A stretch of DNA of 64,000 bases from Zingiber officinale (GCF_018446385.1 NC_056001.1:6715600-6779599), one strand, 5' to 3'; counted from the first letter of the stretch, positions 23,092 to 36,305 are shown. Notes: generated from the sequence alone by a model not told the origin. Numbers and translations: made by a program.

Positions 23092-24365
23092 GATGGAGGA
23101 TACTGGGAAGATCAACGTCACCATGACAACAGGAGAGTACAAATTGTTCAAGGAGGCCAAGAAGCTAGCGGCTTTCGAAAAACACACCACTGCTTCACAA
23201 CCACACAAGATGCCTGCAGTTTCAAAGGATCAGACCCACGTTTCTGACAGGGGGTCTAAGAGGAAATAGCCCGAGACTTTCCCCCAAGCTTTTTATAGCG
23301 AGCCTTGCCCAGATTATTATAACAAGGGTCTGAACTAGTATAACAAGAAAGAGTAGCACCAGGTCTCCACGGCCAAAAGTTCCCTGCCCAGAGATCTGAA
23401 GAAGGGCAAAGCTATCAAGTGACGGCATCAAGGGCAAAGCTATCAAGGGCTTTTTATAATGACGCCATCAAGTGCCGAGTGTTCTTAAACACTTTGTCTA
23501 GCTTGGCACAAAAGTAGTTCGATAGATTGCCGAACAGATCCATCACCTATTTTCAAGACTTCAAGAATGCTTTCCTACGTCATTTCTCCAGTAGCAAGAA
23601 GTATCAGAAGATAGACCACTGTCTCTTCATTCTCAAGCAAGGGTCTGCAGAGCCCTTGAGAAGTTACATAAAACGCTTCAACTAGGTAGCTCAAGATGTC
23701 CTGTTCGCTACCTCGGAGATTTTGATGAGCTCCTTCTCCCATGGTCTGGTGGAAGGAGAGTTTTTCTAAGCCCTCATCAGAGAGCCTGTGAAGAATTTCG
23801 ATGAGATGCTGGGATAGGCAGCCAACTACATTAATGTAGAAGAAGCTCAGGCGGCCTGGAGGAAAACAGACAAGGCGCCTGTTCTTGCCAGCAAGTCGGA
23901 GAGAAGGTCGCCCCAACCTCCAGCTTGACCCTTTCCCTGCTCCAAGGATGCCCGACCAAGATATCTGCCCGGTCAGGAATCCAGGGCGGCGCAACAAGTT
24001 GAAATTGTCCAAGCCCCCAGATCCGGTCAGTGGGAGCCCTGTTATTACACCTACCATAGGTCCCATACCCATTTTACTGGAGATTGCATCCAGTTCGCCC
24101 AAGATTCTCGGAGGGCGGCTGAACTAGGCCTGCCTCCGCCTGAGATCACGCTCAAGCTTCAGAAGCTGTTAGCCAACTCACCTGCTGCCATAGGGCAATC
24201 AAGTAAACCCCTGTCTGAAAATACAGGTCGGGGCAAGAAGTTGATGGAATCACCTGAGGAGGAGAATAAGGAAAATGTCACCATCCGGGTGATCGACATG
24301 ATCTCCGGAGGACCCACGGATGGAGATTTTGCTAGGGTTCGAAAATCTCATGAACACCGCCACAG
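23092..24365 (+). pseudogene. Ty3/gypsy gag pseudogene
   Basis: The reading starts near ATGGAGGATACTGGG just after the primer-binding site. The capsid core is recognisable at about 23550-23830 ('NAFLRHFSSSKKYQK', 'KQGSAEPLRSYIKRFN', 'SFSHGLVEGEFF', 'NYINVEEAQAAWRK'). A His/Cys-type knuckle region follows (near 24045-24090), then 'ISGGPTDGDFARVRK' at the usual gag-protease border. In-frame stops and shifts occur (for example TAG in 'RFN*VAQD' and TAA after 'EGEFF'). Homology ends at about 24363, exactly where the antisense ORF begins. Confidence 0.85.
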
Positions 24366-24842
24366 AATTACCATTCCACACATGGCACGGGAGGCATTGG
24401 GGGTGAACTGGGATAAGGGGATACCAAAATACTGACTCAAAGGAAAAGAAGGGATAGGAAAGCAGAGACCGCCAAGAATCTGGTCTTTGAAGAAGGTCAC
24501 AAAGCCGATGGGAGGAGGACACGGATGGTCGTTGAGTCTCGAAAGACGAAGCTTGTATGCTTCAGAAAGCTGTAAGCTAGATTGTACCAACCTGAGGTCA
24601 CTCCGATCAAAATCAGAATGAAAATATGTGTACCACGGTACTACCGTTTCTTTGGCCATTATTGAATCAAAAAGTGAAGGAACAGAAGGTGAGGGAGGAG
24701 AAGCATTTACAAAGGAGATGCACGAAGGGGAAAGTGAATGAGCAGAATTGAGCAGAGAAGGAAACATCGAATGAAGACGAAGCACTAATGAACAACTATT
24801 GGAGGCTTTTAGGATTTTTAAACCAAAACCCTTAAGGAGCAT
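24348..24842 (-). pseudogene. Truncated antisense ORF, 'putative gypsy type transposon' domain
   Basis: On the strand opposite to gag, a frame of up to 164 codons is open. A good start is the ATG at 24662 (MAKETVVPWYTYFHSDFDRS). It contains 'GFVTFFKDQILGGLCFPIPSFPL...QYFGIPLSQFTPNA', which parallels 'YFTFFKDRFFADLHFPVHPFFLEVYSYFHIP' in the antisense ORF at 57.7 kb. Such antisense ORFs between pol and the 3' LTR are known for Tat-lineage gypsy elements. Its C-terminal part is gone; the frame runs into the gag remnant. Confidence 0.72.
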
Positions 24843-25270
24843 GGGGATTTGATCCGGACAATCAAAATAGCAGGGTGCACAATAACCGTCAAATCAAGGG
24901 AGAGAAGCGTTATTAGGTCGTGTGCAGAAAGCATGCGTCAGACATCATATCAAGGGAAGTTCATGGGACACATGTTAGCTTCCTATAAAGTGGCATTTAT
25001 GATGGAAATTACAGGGAAATCATAGAGTTGATATGAGAGTAGTGGCACCATGCCTCACTGGGAACATGCCTTGAGGATCAAAAATTCCATGCGGCTACTT
25101 CGGGAAATGGAGTAGGAGGCGGTGGGAATTGTTGATCAAAATTTGGCACCTCATCCCAACCTCCGAATCATAGTAAGATTCAAATTTAACTAATGTCTTA
25201 TGCAATACGCTTCATGATCACAGGTGGATTGGGCTAAGTCCATGGGTGCATTTCCTCCAATCCCCAACAG
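24843..25270. other. Non-coding 3' region of the plus-strand gypsy element
   Basis: No frame of note. By position it is the upstream region of the antisense ORF. Confidence 0.5.
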
Positions 25271-25496
25271 TCTCTCGGTCGGGATTCCAGACTTTCGTTC
25301 CAACGTGAGTTATAAGTGAGCATGCTCTCACGCCCAATGGCCTCTCGGTCGGTGTCCCAGACTCTCGCCCCAGCGCGAGTTATAAGTGAGCATGCTCTCA
25401 CGACCAACGACCTCTCGATCGGTATCCTAAACTCTCGCCCCAGCGTGAGTTATAGGCGAGCATGCTCTCACGTCCCAACGACCTCTCAGTCAGGAT
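25271..25496. repeat. ~70-bp tandem repeat, left part
   Basis: More than three copies of a unit with CTCTCGGTCG, 'ccagactctcgccccagcg' and GAGTTATAAGTGAGCATGC. The array is cut at 25496 by the copia insertion and resumes at 34831. The core CGAGTTATAAG is the reverse complement of the core of the 57-bp arrays at 41.5 and 59.9 kb. Confidence 0.9.
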
Positions 25497-27901
25497 TGTT
25501 GGAGTGTATACTAAAAGCCTAGCTTTTGGTATAAACATTTATCTAGAAATAAGAATCACATTGGTCGAATGTCTACATTTATGATAAATGTAGTTGTTCA
25601 ATTAATTTATATTGTAGATGACATGGTGTGTGGTGTCACACACAGAAGATCATGTTATCAGTAGCTTATAAATTATAAACAGTAGCTCACGACCATGATG
25701 GAAAGGAACAAACCATTGGAAGGTCGTAGTGTAATTAGGTATTAGTTTATCTTGACTATATAATTACACTAGTACACTCAGAGTGTATTGAGTAGGACCA
25801 TTTGAGGTCGTTTCTTTTATACTGACTTTATAAAGAAACAAAGACCTCGGTTATTATGGAAGTGTGTGCTCTTAATCCTAATGTAATAACAAGCACATAT
25901 ATTTGATATTTATTTCTTTAATTTATCAATGGGTGAGATTTAGTTCGTTGAATCAATAAACCCGATAAGTTGGGAAATAGTATCACTTATAGTGTGTGTT
26001 GTTGATTATAGAAGGAAACTGTGTCCTAGAGATACTAGGTTGATAATGTCCTCAAGAGGAGCTCATAAAGATTGTCATGTTAAACCCTGCAGGTGGACTT
26101 AGTCCGACATGATAATAAGGTTGAGTGGTACTACTCTTGGACTTAGATATTAATTAAATGAGTTGTCAGTAACTCACTTAATTAGTGGACATTTGATATC
26201 TTAAACACAGGGAGACTAACACACTCATAATAAGAAGGAGCCCAAAAATGTAATTTGGGATTGGTGCGGTAGTTCAATGATAATTCTCTAGTGGAATGAA
26301 TTATCATTGATAAAATTAAGTTGTGTGTTCGGGGCGAACACGGGATGCTTAATTTTATCGGGAGACCAAAACCAATTCCTCCTCTCGGTCCCTATCGTAG
26401 CCTCTTATTTGTAGAAGTTTTATACCCACCTATACCCACCTTCTATACCCACTAATAAGGGGCCGGCCAAGCTAGCTTGGGAACCAAGCTAGGGCCGGCC
26501 TAGGTATATTGGGTGGTCGGCCCTAGCTTGAACCCAAGCTAGTGGGGCCGGCCAAATTAAATTAAAAAGGGATTTTAATTTTAGTTTTTATTATGTGGAA
26601 GAAATAATTTTTTAAAGAGAATTAAAATTAAAATATCTCTCTTGTAAAAGATCTACAAAAGATTAAAGAAAGAGATTAGATCTCTTTCCTTATTTGTAGA
26701 TTGATGAGTTATTTTATTTTCTCTTTAAAATTATCCACATGTTGATAAAATTAAAATTATAGAAATTTCCTTTATCAACCATGAAGAGATTTTTAAAGAG
26801 AAATTTTATTTTTAAAATTTCCGGAAACAAATTAGGAAGTTTTAATTTGTTGATTAAAACTTGTCTAATTTATTTCCTCTAGAAGTGGCCGGCCATTAGA
26901 GATTAAATTGGGAAATTTTATTTAATTTTTCTCAATTAAATCATGTCAAGGAAATTAAGGAAATTTTATTGTAATTAAATTTCCTAATTTGCCTAGGCCA
27001 AGGAATATAAAAGAAGGGTGAGGGTGCCTTCACAAGACACAACATCTATTATTCCTCTCCCTCTTTTGTTCCTTGGTGTGGCCGGCCAACCTCTCCCTCT
27101 CTTCCTCTTGTGGTGGCCGAACCCTACCCTTCTATTGGAGCTCTTGTGGTGGCCGGATACTACTCGGAGAAGAAGAAGAAGAAGAAGAGAAAGCTAGCAT
27201 CTCTTGGAGCTTGGTTAGTATTTTGTTTTTCTTCCTTGGTGAAGCTTCCTCTTTGTTGGCCGAACCTAGCTAGGAGGAGAAGAAGGTGATTGGTGGTTTC
27301 TCGTCTCGGAAGATCGTTGCCCACACAACGTCCGAGGTTAGAAGAGGAATACGGTAGAAGATCAAGAGGTTTTTCTACAAGGTATAACTAGTAAATTTTA
27401 TTTCCGCATCATGCTAGTTATTTATGGAAATAATACCAAATACAAGAGGCTTACGTTCTAGAATTTCGAATATGTTTTTTCGAAGTTGTGTTCTTTTGTT
27501 TCTTTCTTTTCCTTGTGATTTGATTGTTCTCTTTGGTTAACCTAAAGTTATTTTAGGAAATTAAATATTAGCTTTCTATTAAAGGTTTTGTCTAGTCGGT
27601 GGTGGTTGCTCCCATATCCAAGAAGGCCATGTGCCTCGCCACGTCGAACCTTTTATGGAAATTAATATTTAATGGAATTAATAACTTAAGGAGACTTGGG
27701 TCGAACGTGTTAAGTTCCGCAGGAGATCCAAGTCAAAACCTAAAAGAACAAATAGATTAAGTTTTGGATCAAACGTGTTAAGTTCCGCAGGCGATCCAAA
27801 ATTTAATTTAAAAGAACACATGGTAGCTAGGAAAAGGTTCAGACCTTTGTACAAAATTTTTGTACAGTGGAACCTATAGGTTTTCCGAGTAGCAACCAAC
27901 A
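25497..27901 (+). repeat. 5' LTR of the 9.3 kb copia element
   Basis: It contains GGGCCGGCC-rich blocks (26461-26560), a long A/T stretch, a 'ggaatataaaagaagg' promoter-like box near 27001, a (GAA)n tract near 27170 and the shared motif at 27588-27643. Confidence 0.93.
27588..27643 (+). repeat. Shared ~57-nt motif in the copia 5' LTR
   Basis: The same word order as at 17589-17646, here about 260 nt before the LTR end. Confidence 0.8.
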
Positions 27902-29760
27902 AGGTATGCTCAGGGGTTTTGCCTCTGTGTATTTGGTATTAGTTTAATTATGCACATGTCATACATAATTTAGGCAGGTTAATAGTAGGATGTGCTAACT
28001 TTGTGGATGCAGGATCCAACTATTATGGATTTTAGTTATTATGTGTGTGATTGGACCCTTGGACATGTCAAGGGCATTTATCTGTGTGTGCATGATTGTA
28101 TTAAAATACAGCAGGAGCTGTATTTAGTTTTATTGGGATTTTATTTTTGATCTAGATACATGTACATTCCTTTTATGGAATATAGGATCAAAATGTAAAA
28201 TTCTATGTATGTCGCGGATCGAATCTTGCAAAGCGTGGAACCTTCTAAGGACCAGAGGCGCAGCGGAACTAGTAGCAAGATGGATGCGACAGCTAGACCC
28301 GGTGGCGGTGGCCAAATATGGCAGCAGCTTGGGATGACAACACACGGAGGACAACTAGAGATAAAAGCCATAATAGTTGAAAATTAGATTTTCTATTTAT
28401 TGCTTTTATATTGTGCTGTGTGTGCATGTTAGTATACATGACTAGTAGGCTAGCATAGTTAAAATTCCTCGTTTATAAATAACTAAGTGGGAGAGGGATT
28501 TTTAAATAAATCCCATGGTCTCCATTACTGGTTTGTAAGTGATGCAAACAAGCTTGCGCGTTGGCTCTGAGTGCCTTCCTCCATAATGGATCAGCTTGTT
28601 TGTGGATCACTAGAACAGACTTCCATTTTTGGATGACTATAGGAAGTTAATTAAGAGCGTGTGATCTTTCCCAACGGAAGGGGCATAATCTTATTAATGG
28701 ACTTAGTGTCAAGTAATGGTATACACTTAGACACATCTAATAGTATCATCCCCATCGGAGTCACTGCTATTATTTGTGTGACCAAATGAAACCAACTATT
28801 AATTTGTCATAAAACTAGGTTGACAAGATAATAAAATTAAAGGGTTAAAACCCCTCTTACAAATGATTGATTTTGTATACGTCCACACTAACGTGGCATA
28901 CAAAATTAACGGTGTTTGAGATAATTTTATTTGTCATAAAGATACGTTGACAAGATAGTTAATGGGTAAAACCCTCCTTTTACAAATGTTGAATTTGTAT
29001 ACGTCCACACTAACGTGGCATGCAAAATTCACGGTGTTTGAGGTGTTGGTGAATTTAAATAATATTGTTTGAGGAATCAATATTTTATTTTAAAATTCAA
29101 AGAGTTTTGACCAAATATTTGATCAAAGACAGATCAACTATTAATTTTATTCGTCATAAAGTAAAGTTGACGAGATAATAAAATTAATGAATAAAATCTC
29201 CTCTTCGATTTTGTATACACAAAATTCATGGAGATTTTAAGGAGTTGATCTTGACCAAATATTTTGTGATTCTTAGGATGTTTGTCAATCCCTAGTAGTC
29301 ATACTATAGAAAAAGACTTATTAGTCCCAATTGTAATGATTGGAAATAGGACTTGGACATTAAGGTAGACTGTCTTCTTAGAACTAAGAACAATTTAGAT
29401 GTATTTAATTCATTAGTTGAAACATGTCTAGTGGTGTTATCTACCAGAACCTGGAGTGTAGATACAAGATGCCATTAATCATGTCTGCAATTCAGGGTTC
29501 CAGGAAACCCGACAACTAAATGAAAGGTAAATCACCGTCCACATGAGCACTACTGTAAAAGTGGTAGTTGTTGCAGTGGGAGATGTTTATCCTTTGATAA
29601 GAATAAAATATGGATTTTAAGTAATTGTCTTTACGTACCAAGTTTAGAAAGAACCTGATTTCAGTTTCTAAACTATTATAGATATTGTGTCTATTTTGAT
29701 AACAAAGTTGTTATCAAGAAAAATAGGAAAGTTATCTATTCTGGTATGATGGTTGACAAT
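27902..29760 (+). other. Non-coding leader of the copia element, with 127-bp repeats
   Basis: No gag can be read. Units starting TTGTCATAAA recur at 28804, 28931 and (diverged, TCGTCATAAA) 29151. The first two contain a small hairpin, 'CGTCCACACTAACGTGG', and 'acggtgtttgag'. A G-rich segment near 28220-28340 reads through a short frame of unknown origin. Confidence 0.65.
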
Positions 29761-29829
29761 TTATAATCCAATAACTCCCACGATGCAACAAATGGAAATT
29801 AGTAACACATCTTCTAATTTTAAGAGAAA

Positions 29830-32400
29830 GCAACCTTCGGAAATGAACCAATTATATCTTTGGCATCTAAAGCTAGGTTATATTAACTTAAGTAGGATTC
29901 ATTGGTAGCTGATGAACTTTTGGGTTCATTGGTAGTGGAAATCTTTCCAACTGCGAGTCTTACTTGGAAGAAAAATAACCAAGAAGCTTTTAAGTCCAAG
30001 GGGTATGGAGTCAAAGATATGTTGAAATCGGTTCATTCTGATTTGTGTGATCCTATGACTATCCAGACAAGAGGTAGTATTGAATATTTTGTCTAATTTA
30101 TAGACAACTATTCAAGATACAAATAAATTTACTTAATGTACCGCAAGACTAAGTACTTTGATTAGTTCAAAGAGTACAAGGTTGATGTGGAGGAATAAAG
30201 TAAAAAGTCACTATGGAAGATCGTAGTGGCAAGTACCTCTTGAGAGATTTTAGGAGTCACTTATCAGAAGTTGATTTCAATCCCAACTAACTGCATCTGG
30301 TACACCCCAACAGAATGGTGTAGTAGAAAGAAGGTAAAGAACTCTTATGGAATAATTAGATAGATGATGAGTTATTCAGAAAATTACCAAATTTGTTTTA
30401 AGGATAAACTCTGAAAATGAAAGTGAACATAGTCATAACTCTCTACTCATATAGAATTGCTGAATAGGCGTAAGCCTATTTTGAAGCATATTCGGATTCA
30501 GGTAATCCAACATATATGTTAAAGAGAGATAATGATAAGTTGGATAGGAGTTCACTTGTTTGTAAGTTATCCTAGATAAACAAAAGTAGGTTTATAGTCT
30601 TAAAAATCAGAAGGTCATTGATAACATCAATGACTGATTTTTAGAAAAGGACTATATAATGAACCACGTGCTCATAAGTAAATTTGTTCTTAAGAAAATA
30701 ATAAAAGACATGTCTAATCTAGTACCAACTGTACAAGATGAGATACCACAAGAAAACTGCAACACGTATCACAAATGATACACAATTGCAGAAAATGCCT
30801 TGTCGTAGTGGGAGGGTTGTTAAGCAACCTTAAAAGATTCATGTTTTAGGAGAGTTTTTGAACTCGATCCCAGAAGGACATGAACCTGATCTCCGGACAT
30901 ATGACGAAGCACTCCAAGATAAATATGAAGCATCTTGGCAAAGAGTAATGAATAATAGAATTAGAATATATGTATTCTAATAAAATCTGGAAGCTTGTAG
31001 AACCACCAAGTGGTGTAAAAGCCTTTGGGTGTAAAAGGTCTATAATAGAAAAAGAGGGATAGACAGGAAGGTAGAAACCTTCAAAGCAAGGCTTGATGAA
31101 AAAGGAAACCTTTTTCACTGGTAGCCATGCTTAAGTCTATCCGGATTCTTTTATCTATTTGGCAAGTGGATGTCAAGACAGCATTCCTTAATAGAAGTCT
31201 TGAAGAAAGCATCCATATAAAGCAACGGAAGGGTTCATTGAAAGTGCTAAGAGCATCTTGTGTGCAAGCTCAATCATCTATGGACTGATACAAAGCTTCA
31301 AGGTCTTGGAACATCCAGTTTATCAAAGTAATCCACATCTATGGATTTATTGAGTAAACGAATAAGTCTTGTGTATACAAAAGATGTGATGGAAACGTGG
31401 TGGTATTTCTTGTACTATACGTAGATAACATTTTTGGTAGTTGGAAACAATATCAAAATGTTGTCAGAAGTAGGGGTATGGTTGTCCAAATAATTCGATA
31501 TAAAGGACTTGGGAGAATGTATATATTTTTTAAGATCAAAGTAATAAGGGATCATAAGAAAAAATATATTTATTCCAAGCTTGATACATCGGAAAAAATC
31601 CTTGCTCGTTTTAAGCATGCAAAACTCCTCAAAAGGTTTCTTACCTTTTAAGCATGGAGTGTCTTTATCTAAAGAGATGTCTCTGATGACATTAAAGGAG
31701 ATTGAGGACATGTAGGCAGTTCTTTATGCTTCGGCAGTTAGACAACCTAATGTATGCTATGCACGAGAACAGAAATCTGTTTTGCTAAGAGCATAGTTAG
31801 CAGATATCAAAGTAACCCTAGACAAGGACATTGGACTGCAGTAAAGCATATATTAAAGTACCTTAGAGGCACTAAAGATTATATGCTAGCTTACAAGGCA
31901 GTTAATTTGGTTCCTATGGGTTGTATGGATTTTGACCTCCAATCGGATAGGGACAATAATAAGTCAACCTCAGGGTTTTGTGTTTATTTTAGGAGGTAAA
32001 GTCATAACTATGGAAGAGTGATAAGCATAGGTGTTTTTCTGGACTCCACCATAGAAGCTTAGTATATGGCAAGCCTCTGAGGTAGCCATAAAAGCTGAAT
32101 GACTCAATAACCTCAAGATAGACTTAGATATGATTTCTGGTTTGTCCAAAGATTATTACAATTTATTGTAATAATGTTGGTGCAGTAGCAAACTCGAAGA
32201 AACCATAAGTCTATAAGGCAAGTAAACACAATAGAGCGCAAGTACCACCCAATACGAGAAATCGTATAAACGAGGAGAAGTTGTTGCCGCCTAGATTGCA
32301 TCAGGTGATGACCTATTGATCCTTCCACTGAGGTCCTTAAGGCAAGAGCTTTTGATGGGCATGTTGAAGGGTTAGGAATCAGATGTATGGCAGCAGATAT
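29830..32400 (+). pseudogene. Copia pol pseudogene (integrase, reverse transcriptase, RNase H remnants)
   Basis: Remnants are in the expected copia order. A GAG-pre-integrase segment lies at about 29840-29960. An integrase core follows ('VHSDLCDPMT', then the equivalent of RSDRGGEY near 30215). Reverse transcriptase remnants lie at about 31130-31700, including 'LYVDN' where the catalytic YVDD is expected. RNase H is at about 31750-32330, with 'SRYQSNP', 'GHWTAVKHILKYLRGT' and 'KSTSGFC'. A terminal 'FDGHVEGLGI' block precedes the polypurine tract. Many stops and frameshifts make it non-functional. Confidence 0.87.
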
Positions 32401-32432
32401 AGCAGCTTAGTCTTTTAGTATAAGTGGGAGAT

Positions 32433-34825
32433 TGTTGGAGTGTATACTAAAGCCTAGCTTTTGGTATAAACATTTATCTAGAAATAAGAATCACATTGGT
32501 CGAATGTCTACATTTATGATAAATGTAGTTGTTCAATTAATTTATATTGTAGATGACATGGTGTGTGGTGTCACACACAGAAGATCATGTTATCAGTAGC
32601 TTATAAATTATAAACAGTAGCTCACGACCATGATGGAAAGGAACAAACCATTGGAAGGTCGTAGTGTAATTAGGTATTAGTTTATCTTGACTATATAATT
32701 ACACTAGTACACTCAGAGTGTATTGAGTAGGACCATTTGAGGTCGTTTCTTTTATACTGACTTTATAAAGAAACAAAGACCTCGGGTATTATTGAAGTGT
32801 GCTCTTAATCCTAATGTAATAACAAGCACATATATTTGATATTTATTTCTTTAATTTATCAATGGGTGAGATTTAGTTCGTTGAATCAATAAACCCGATA
32901 AGTTGGGAAATAGTATCACTTATAGTGTGTGTTGTTGATTATAGAAGGAAACTGTGTCCTAGAGATACTAGGTTGATAATGTCCTCAAGAGGAGCTCATA
33001 AAGATTGTCATGTTAAACCCTGCAGGTGGACTTAGTCCGACATGATAATAAGGTTGAGTGGTACTACTCTTGGACTTAGATATTAATTAAAAGAGTTGTC
33101 AGTAACTCACTTAATTAGTGGACATTTGATATCTTAAACACAGGGAGACTAACACACTCATAATAAGAAGGAGCCCAAAAATGTAATTTGGGATTGGTGC
33201 GGTAGTTCAATGATAATTCTCTAGTGGAATGAATTATCATTGATAAAATTAAGTTGTGTGTTCGGGGCGAACACGGGATGCTTAATTTTATCGGGAGACC
33301 AAAACCAATTCCTCCTCTCGGTCCCTATCGTAGCCTCTTATTTGTAGAAGTTTTATACCCACCTATACCCACCTTCTATACCCACTAATAAGGGGCCGGC
33401 CAAGCTAGCTTGGGAACCAAGCTAGGGCCGGCCTAGGTATATTATTGGGTGGCCGCTTGAACCCAAGCTAGTGGGGCCGGCCAAATTAAATTAAAAAGGG
33501 ATTTTAATTTTAGTTTTTATTATGTGGAAGAAATAATTTTTTAAAGAGAATTAAAATTAAAATATCTCTCTTGTAAAAGATCTACAAAGATTAAAGAAAG
33601 AGATTAGATCTCTTTCCTTATTTGTAGATTGATGAGTTATTTTATTTTCTCTTTAAAATTATCCACATGTTGATAAAATTAAAATTATAGAAGTTTCCTT
33701 TATCAACCATGAAGAGATTTTTAAAGAGAAATTTTATTTTTAAAATTTCGGAAACAAATTAGGAAGTTTTAATTTGTTGATTAAAACTTGTCTAATTTAT
33801 TTCCTCTAGAAGTGGCGGCCATTAGAGATTAAATTGGGAAATTTTATTTAATTTTCTCAATTAAATCATGTCAAGGAAATTAAGGAAATTTTATTGTAAT
33901 TAAATTTCCTAATTTGCCTAAACCAGAATATAAAAGAAGGGGTGAGGTGCCTTCACAAGACACAACATCTATTATTCCTCTCTCTTTTGTTCCTTAGTGT
34001 GGCGGCCAACCTCTCCTCTCTTCCTCTTGTGGTGGCGAACCCTACCCTTCTATTGGAGCTCTTGTGGTGGCGGATACTACTCGGAGAAGAAGAAGAAGAA
34101 GGAGAGAAAGCTAGCATATCTTGGAGCTTGGTTAGTATTTTGTTTTTCTTCCTTGGTGAAGCTTCCTCTTTGTTGGCGAACCTAGCTAGGAGGAGAAGAA
34201 GGTGATTGGTGGTTTCTCGTCTCGGAAGATCGTTGCCCACACAACGTCCGAGGTTAGAAGAGGAATACGGTAGAAGATCAAGAGGTTTTTCTACAAGGTA
34301 TAACTAGTAAATTTTATTTCCGCATCATGCTAGTTATTTATGGAAATAATACCAAATACAAGAGGCTTACGTTCTAGAATTTCGAATATGTTTTTTCGAA
34401 GTTGTGTTCTTTTGTTTCTTTCTTTTCCTTGTGATTTGATTGTTCTCTTTGGTTAACCTAAAGTTATTTTAGGAAATTAAATATTAGCTTTCTATTAAAG
34501 GTTTTGTCTAGTCGGTGGTGGTTGCTCCCATATCCAAGAAGGCCATGTGCCTCGCCACGTCAGTACTGGGAACCTTTTATGGAAATTAATATTTAATGGA
34601 ATTAATAACTTAAGGAGATTTGGGTCGAACGTGTTAAGTTCCGCAGGAGATCCAAGTCAAAACCTAAAAGAACAAATAGATTAAGTTTTGGATCAAACGT
34701 GTTAAGTTCCGCAGGCGATCCAAAATTTAATTTAAAAGAACACATGGTAGCTAGGAAAAGGTTCAGACCTTTGTACAAAATTTTTGTACAGTGGAACCTA
34801 TAGGTTTTCCGAGTAGCAACCAACA
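32433..34825 (+). repeat. 3' LTR of the 9.3 kb copia element
   Basis: Near-identical to 25497-27901. Several sites lack one or more bases of a GGCCGG-type word relative to the 5' copy. The shared motif is at 34503-34559. Confidence 0.93.
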
Positions 34826-34830
34826 AGGAT

Positions 34831-35300
34831 TCCAGACTCTCGCTCCAGCGCGAGTTATAAGCGAGCATGATCTCACTCCCTAACGACCTCTCAGTCGGGA
34901 TTCTAGACTCTCGCTCCAGCGTGAGTTATAAGTCTCGGTCGGGATTCCAGACTCTCGCCCCAGCGTGAGTTATAAGTGAGCATGTTCTCACGGCCAACAT
35001 CCTCTTGGCCGGTGTCCCATACTCTCTCCCCAGCGCGAGTTATAAGTGAGCATGCTCTCGCACCCCAACGCTCTCTCGATCGTTGTTCCAGACTCTTGCC
35101 TTTACGTGAGTTATAAGTGAGCATGCTCTCACGAGCAACGACCTCTCGGTCAACGTTCTAGACTCTTACCCTAGTGTGAGTTATAAGTGAGCATACTCTC
35201 ACGACTAACGATCTCTCGGTTGGCGTTCTATACTCTCACCCACGCGCGGGTTATAAGCAAGCAAGGCCTTCACCAACTATTTCTCGGTCAATATTTTAAA
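34831..35300. repeat. ~70-bp tandem repeat, right part
   Basis: Continuation of the array at 25271-25496: about six further units with 'actctcgc...gagttataagtgagcatgctctcac', increasingly degenerate towards 35300. Confidence 0.88.
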
Positions 35301-35639
35301 CTCACCACATCAGGGGTGATAGATGGGCAGGGCCCTTGCCATGGCTTAGAGAAGTAGTTTTTCTGGGGGCAACTAACGTTGCTATCGTCACGTAATTCAT
35401 GGATATTCAAAAACGCCCTTTCTGTTAAAGATGTCTGCATGAAGCAAGGGAGTTTTAGTGGGAAAGGAGTAAAGAGACATGAATAAAGACTGAAACTTGA
35501 TCAGATCTACATTTAATTGATAAATTATAGGGGAGCGCCCCTCAAAATCTCATTCTTAAATCAGTAAGAACATAGAGGTCATCTAAGTGCTTATAATTCT
35601 CTTTCGGTGCCAACCTTGAGTCGGCACCTCGGGTAAAAG

Positions 35640-36050
35640 CATTCTGCTTGACCCGCTTTCTCAAGATGGATTCGAGCCTGTTCTAGCTCAGCTTGAGTCA
35701 ACTGAAGAATGTGCCATTGTTGAGCAATTGTTTAATCTTTAATCTTTGCTTCTTCCTACAAAAGGGACATGGAAGAGGCGTGTTTCTTTTTCAAATAGAT
35801 CATGAATTGTGCTTGGTTCCCTAGGTCTAAATGAGCTTTCTGTTTCGACGCTACCTTAGCGCGGGCCAGCGATTTAGCAACTAGCCAGAGTTCTTCAATT
35901 TCCCTACGAAGGAAAGACTGAAGATGCCTCTCTTGCGTCATCTCGGCTAAGGCTGTATCCTTCTGGGCAAACAGTTGGGTCATATGAGCCAGTTGCTGGC
36001 GAAGGTGTGGCAGTTAATCAAACTCGGATTTCAACTCCATGATTAGGGGA
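35640..36050 (-). pseudogene. Antisense coiled-coil frame of the plus-strand gypsy element
   Basis: Read on the minus strand from an ATG near 36043 (MELKSEFD, then a stop), with the longest open part at 35983-35756. Gln/Leu/Glu/Lys-rich heptad-like sequence ('HLRQQLAHMTQLFAQKDTAL', 'QSFLRREIEELW') suggests a coiled coil. It lies between the tandem array and the 3' LTR, the position of additional antisense ORFs in Tat-like elements. Confidence 0.5.
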
Positions 36051-36305
36051 TGCCAGTTAAAGGAAAGTATGTCTCTGTGGGTGGAGGTCATCCCCTTTTA
36101 AAGAGGAAGAGGGGAGAAGTCAACTTCTGTAGAGATTTAAGTGGTCTTTCTCTCGAGGTTGATTGAGCAATTAAACAGTTTACAATACCGATGGTTTGGG
36201 AAAAAAAGCAGTATTTATAGTCATAATAGTGAAGTAAATGAAACTCGAATTTGGGTCTAGTCAGTCGGACTTGAGCCTCCTTCAACTAGACTTGGAGGGG
36301 AGACT

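Larger units (their letters stand above)
25497..34825 (+). mobile_element. Copia element with 2.4 kb LTRs, decayed
   Basis: LTRs are 25497-27901 (2405 bp) and 32433-34825 (2393 bp), TGTTGGAGTG...GCAACCAACA. The target-site duplication AGGAT is exact (25492-25496 and 34826-34830), and the interrupted tandem repeat joins in register across it. The polypurine tract AAGTGGGAGAT is at about 32424. No clean primer-binding site is visible after the left LTR. The LTRs differ by few changes, several of them loss of a C or G in GGCCGG words, whereas pol is riddled with stops, so the copy was probably already defective when it moved. Confidence 0.93.

Noticed and set aside
25497..34825. Considered whether retroelement pol regions could be endogenous plant pararetrovirus sequence
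   Set aside because: Domain order (integrase before reverse transcriptase), LTR pairs, target-site duplications and polypurine tracts identify Ty1/copia elements; no movement or coat protein signal is present.
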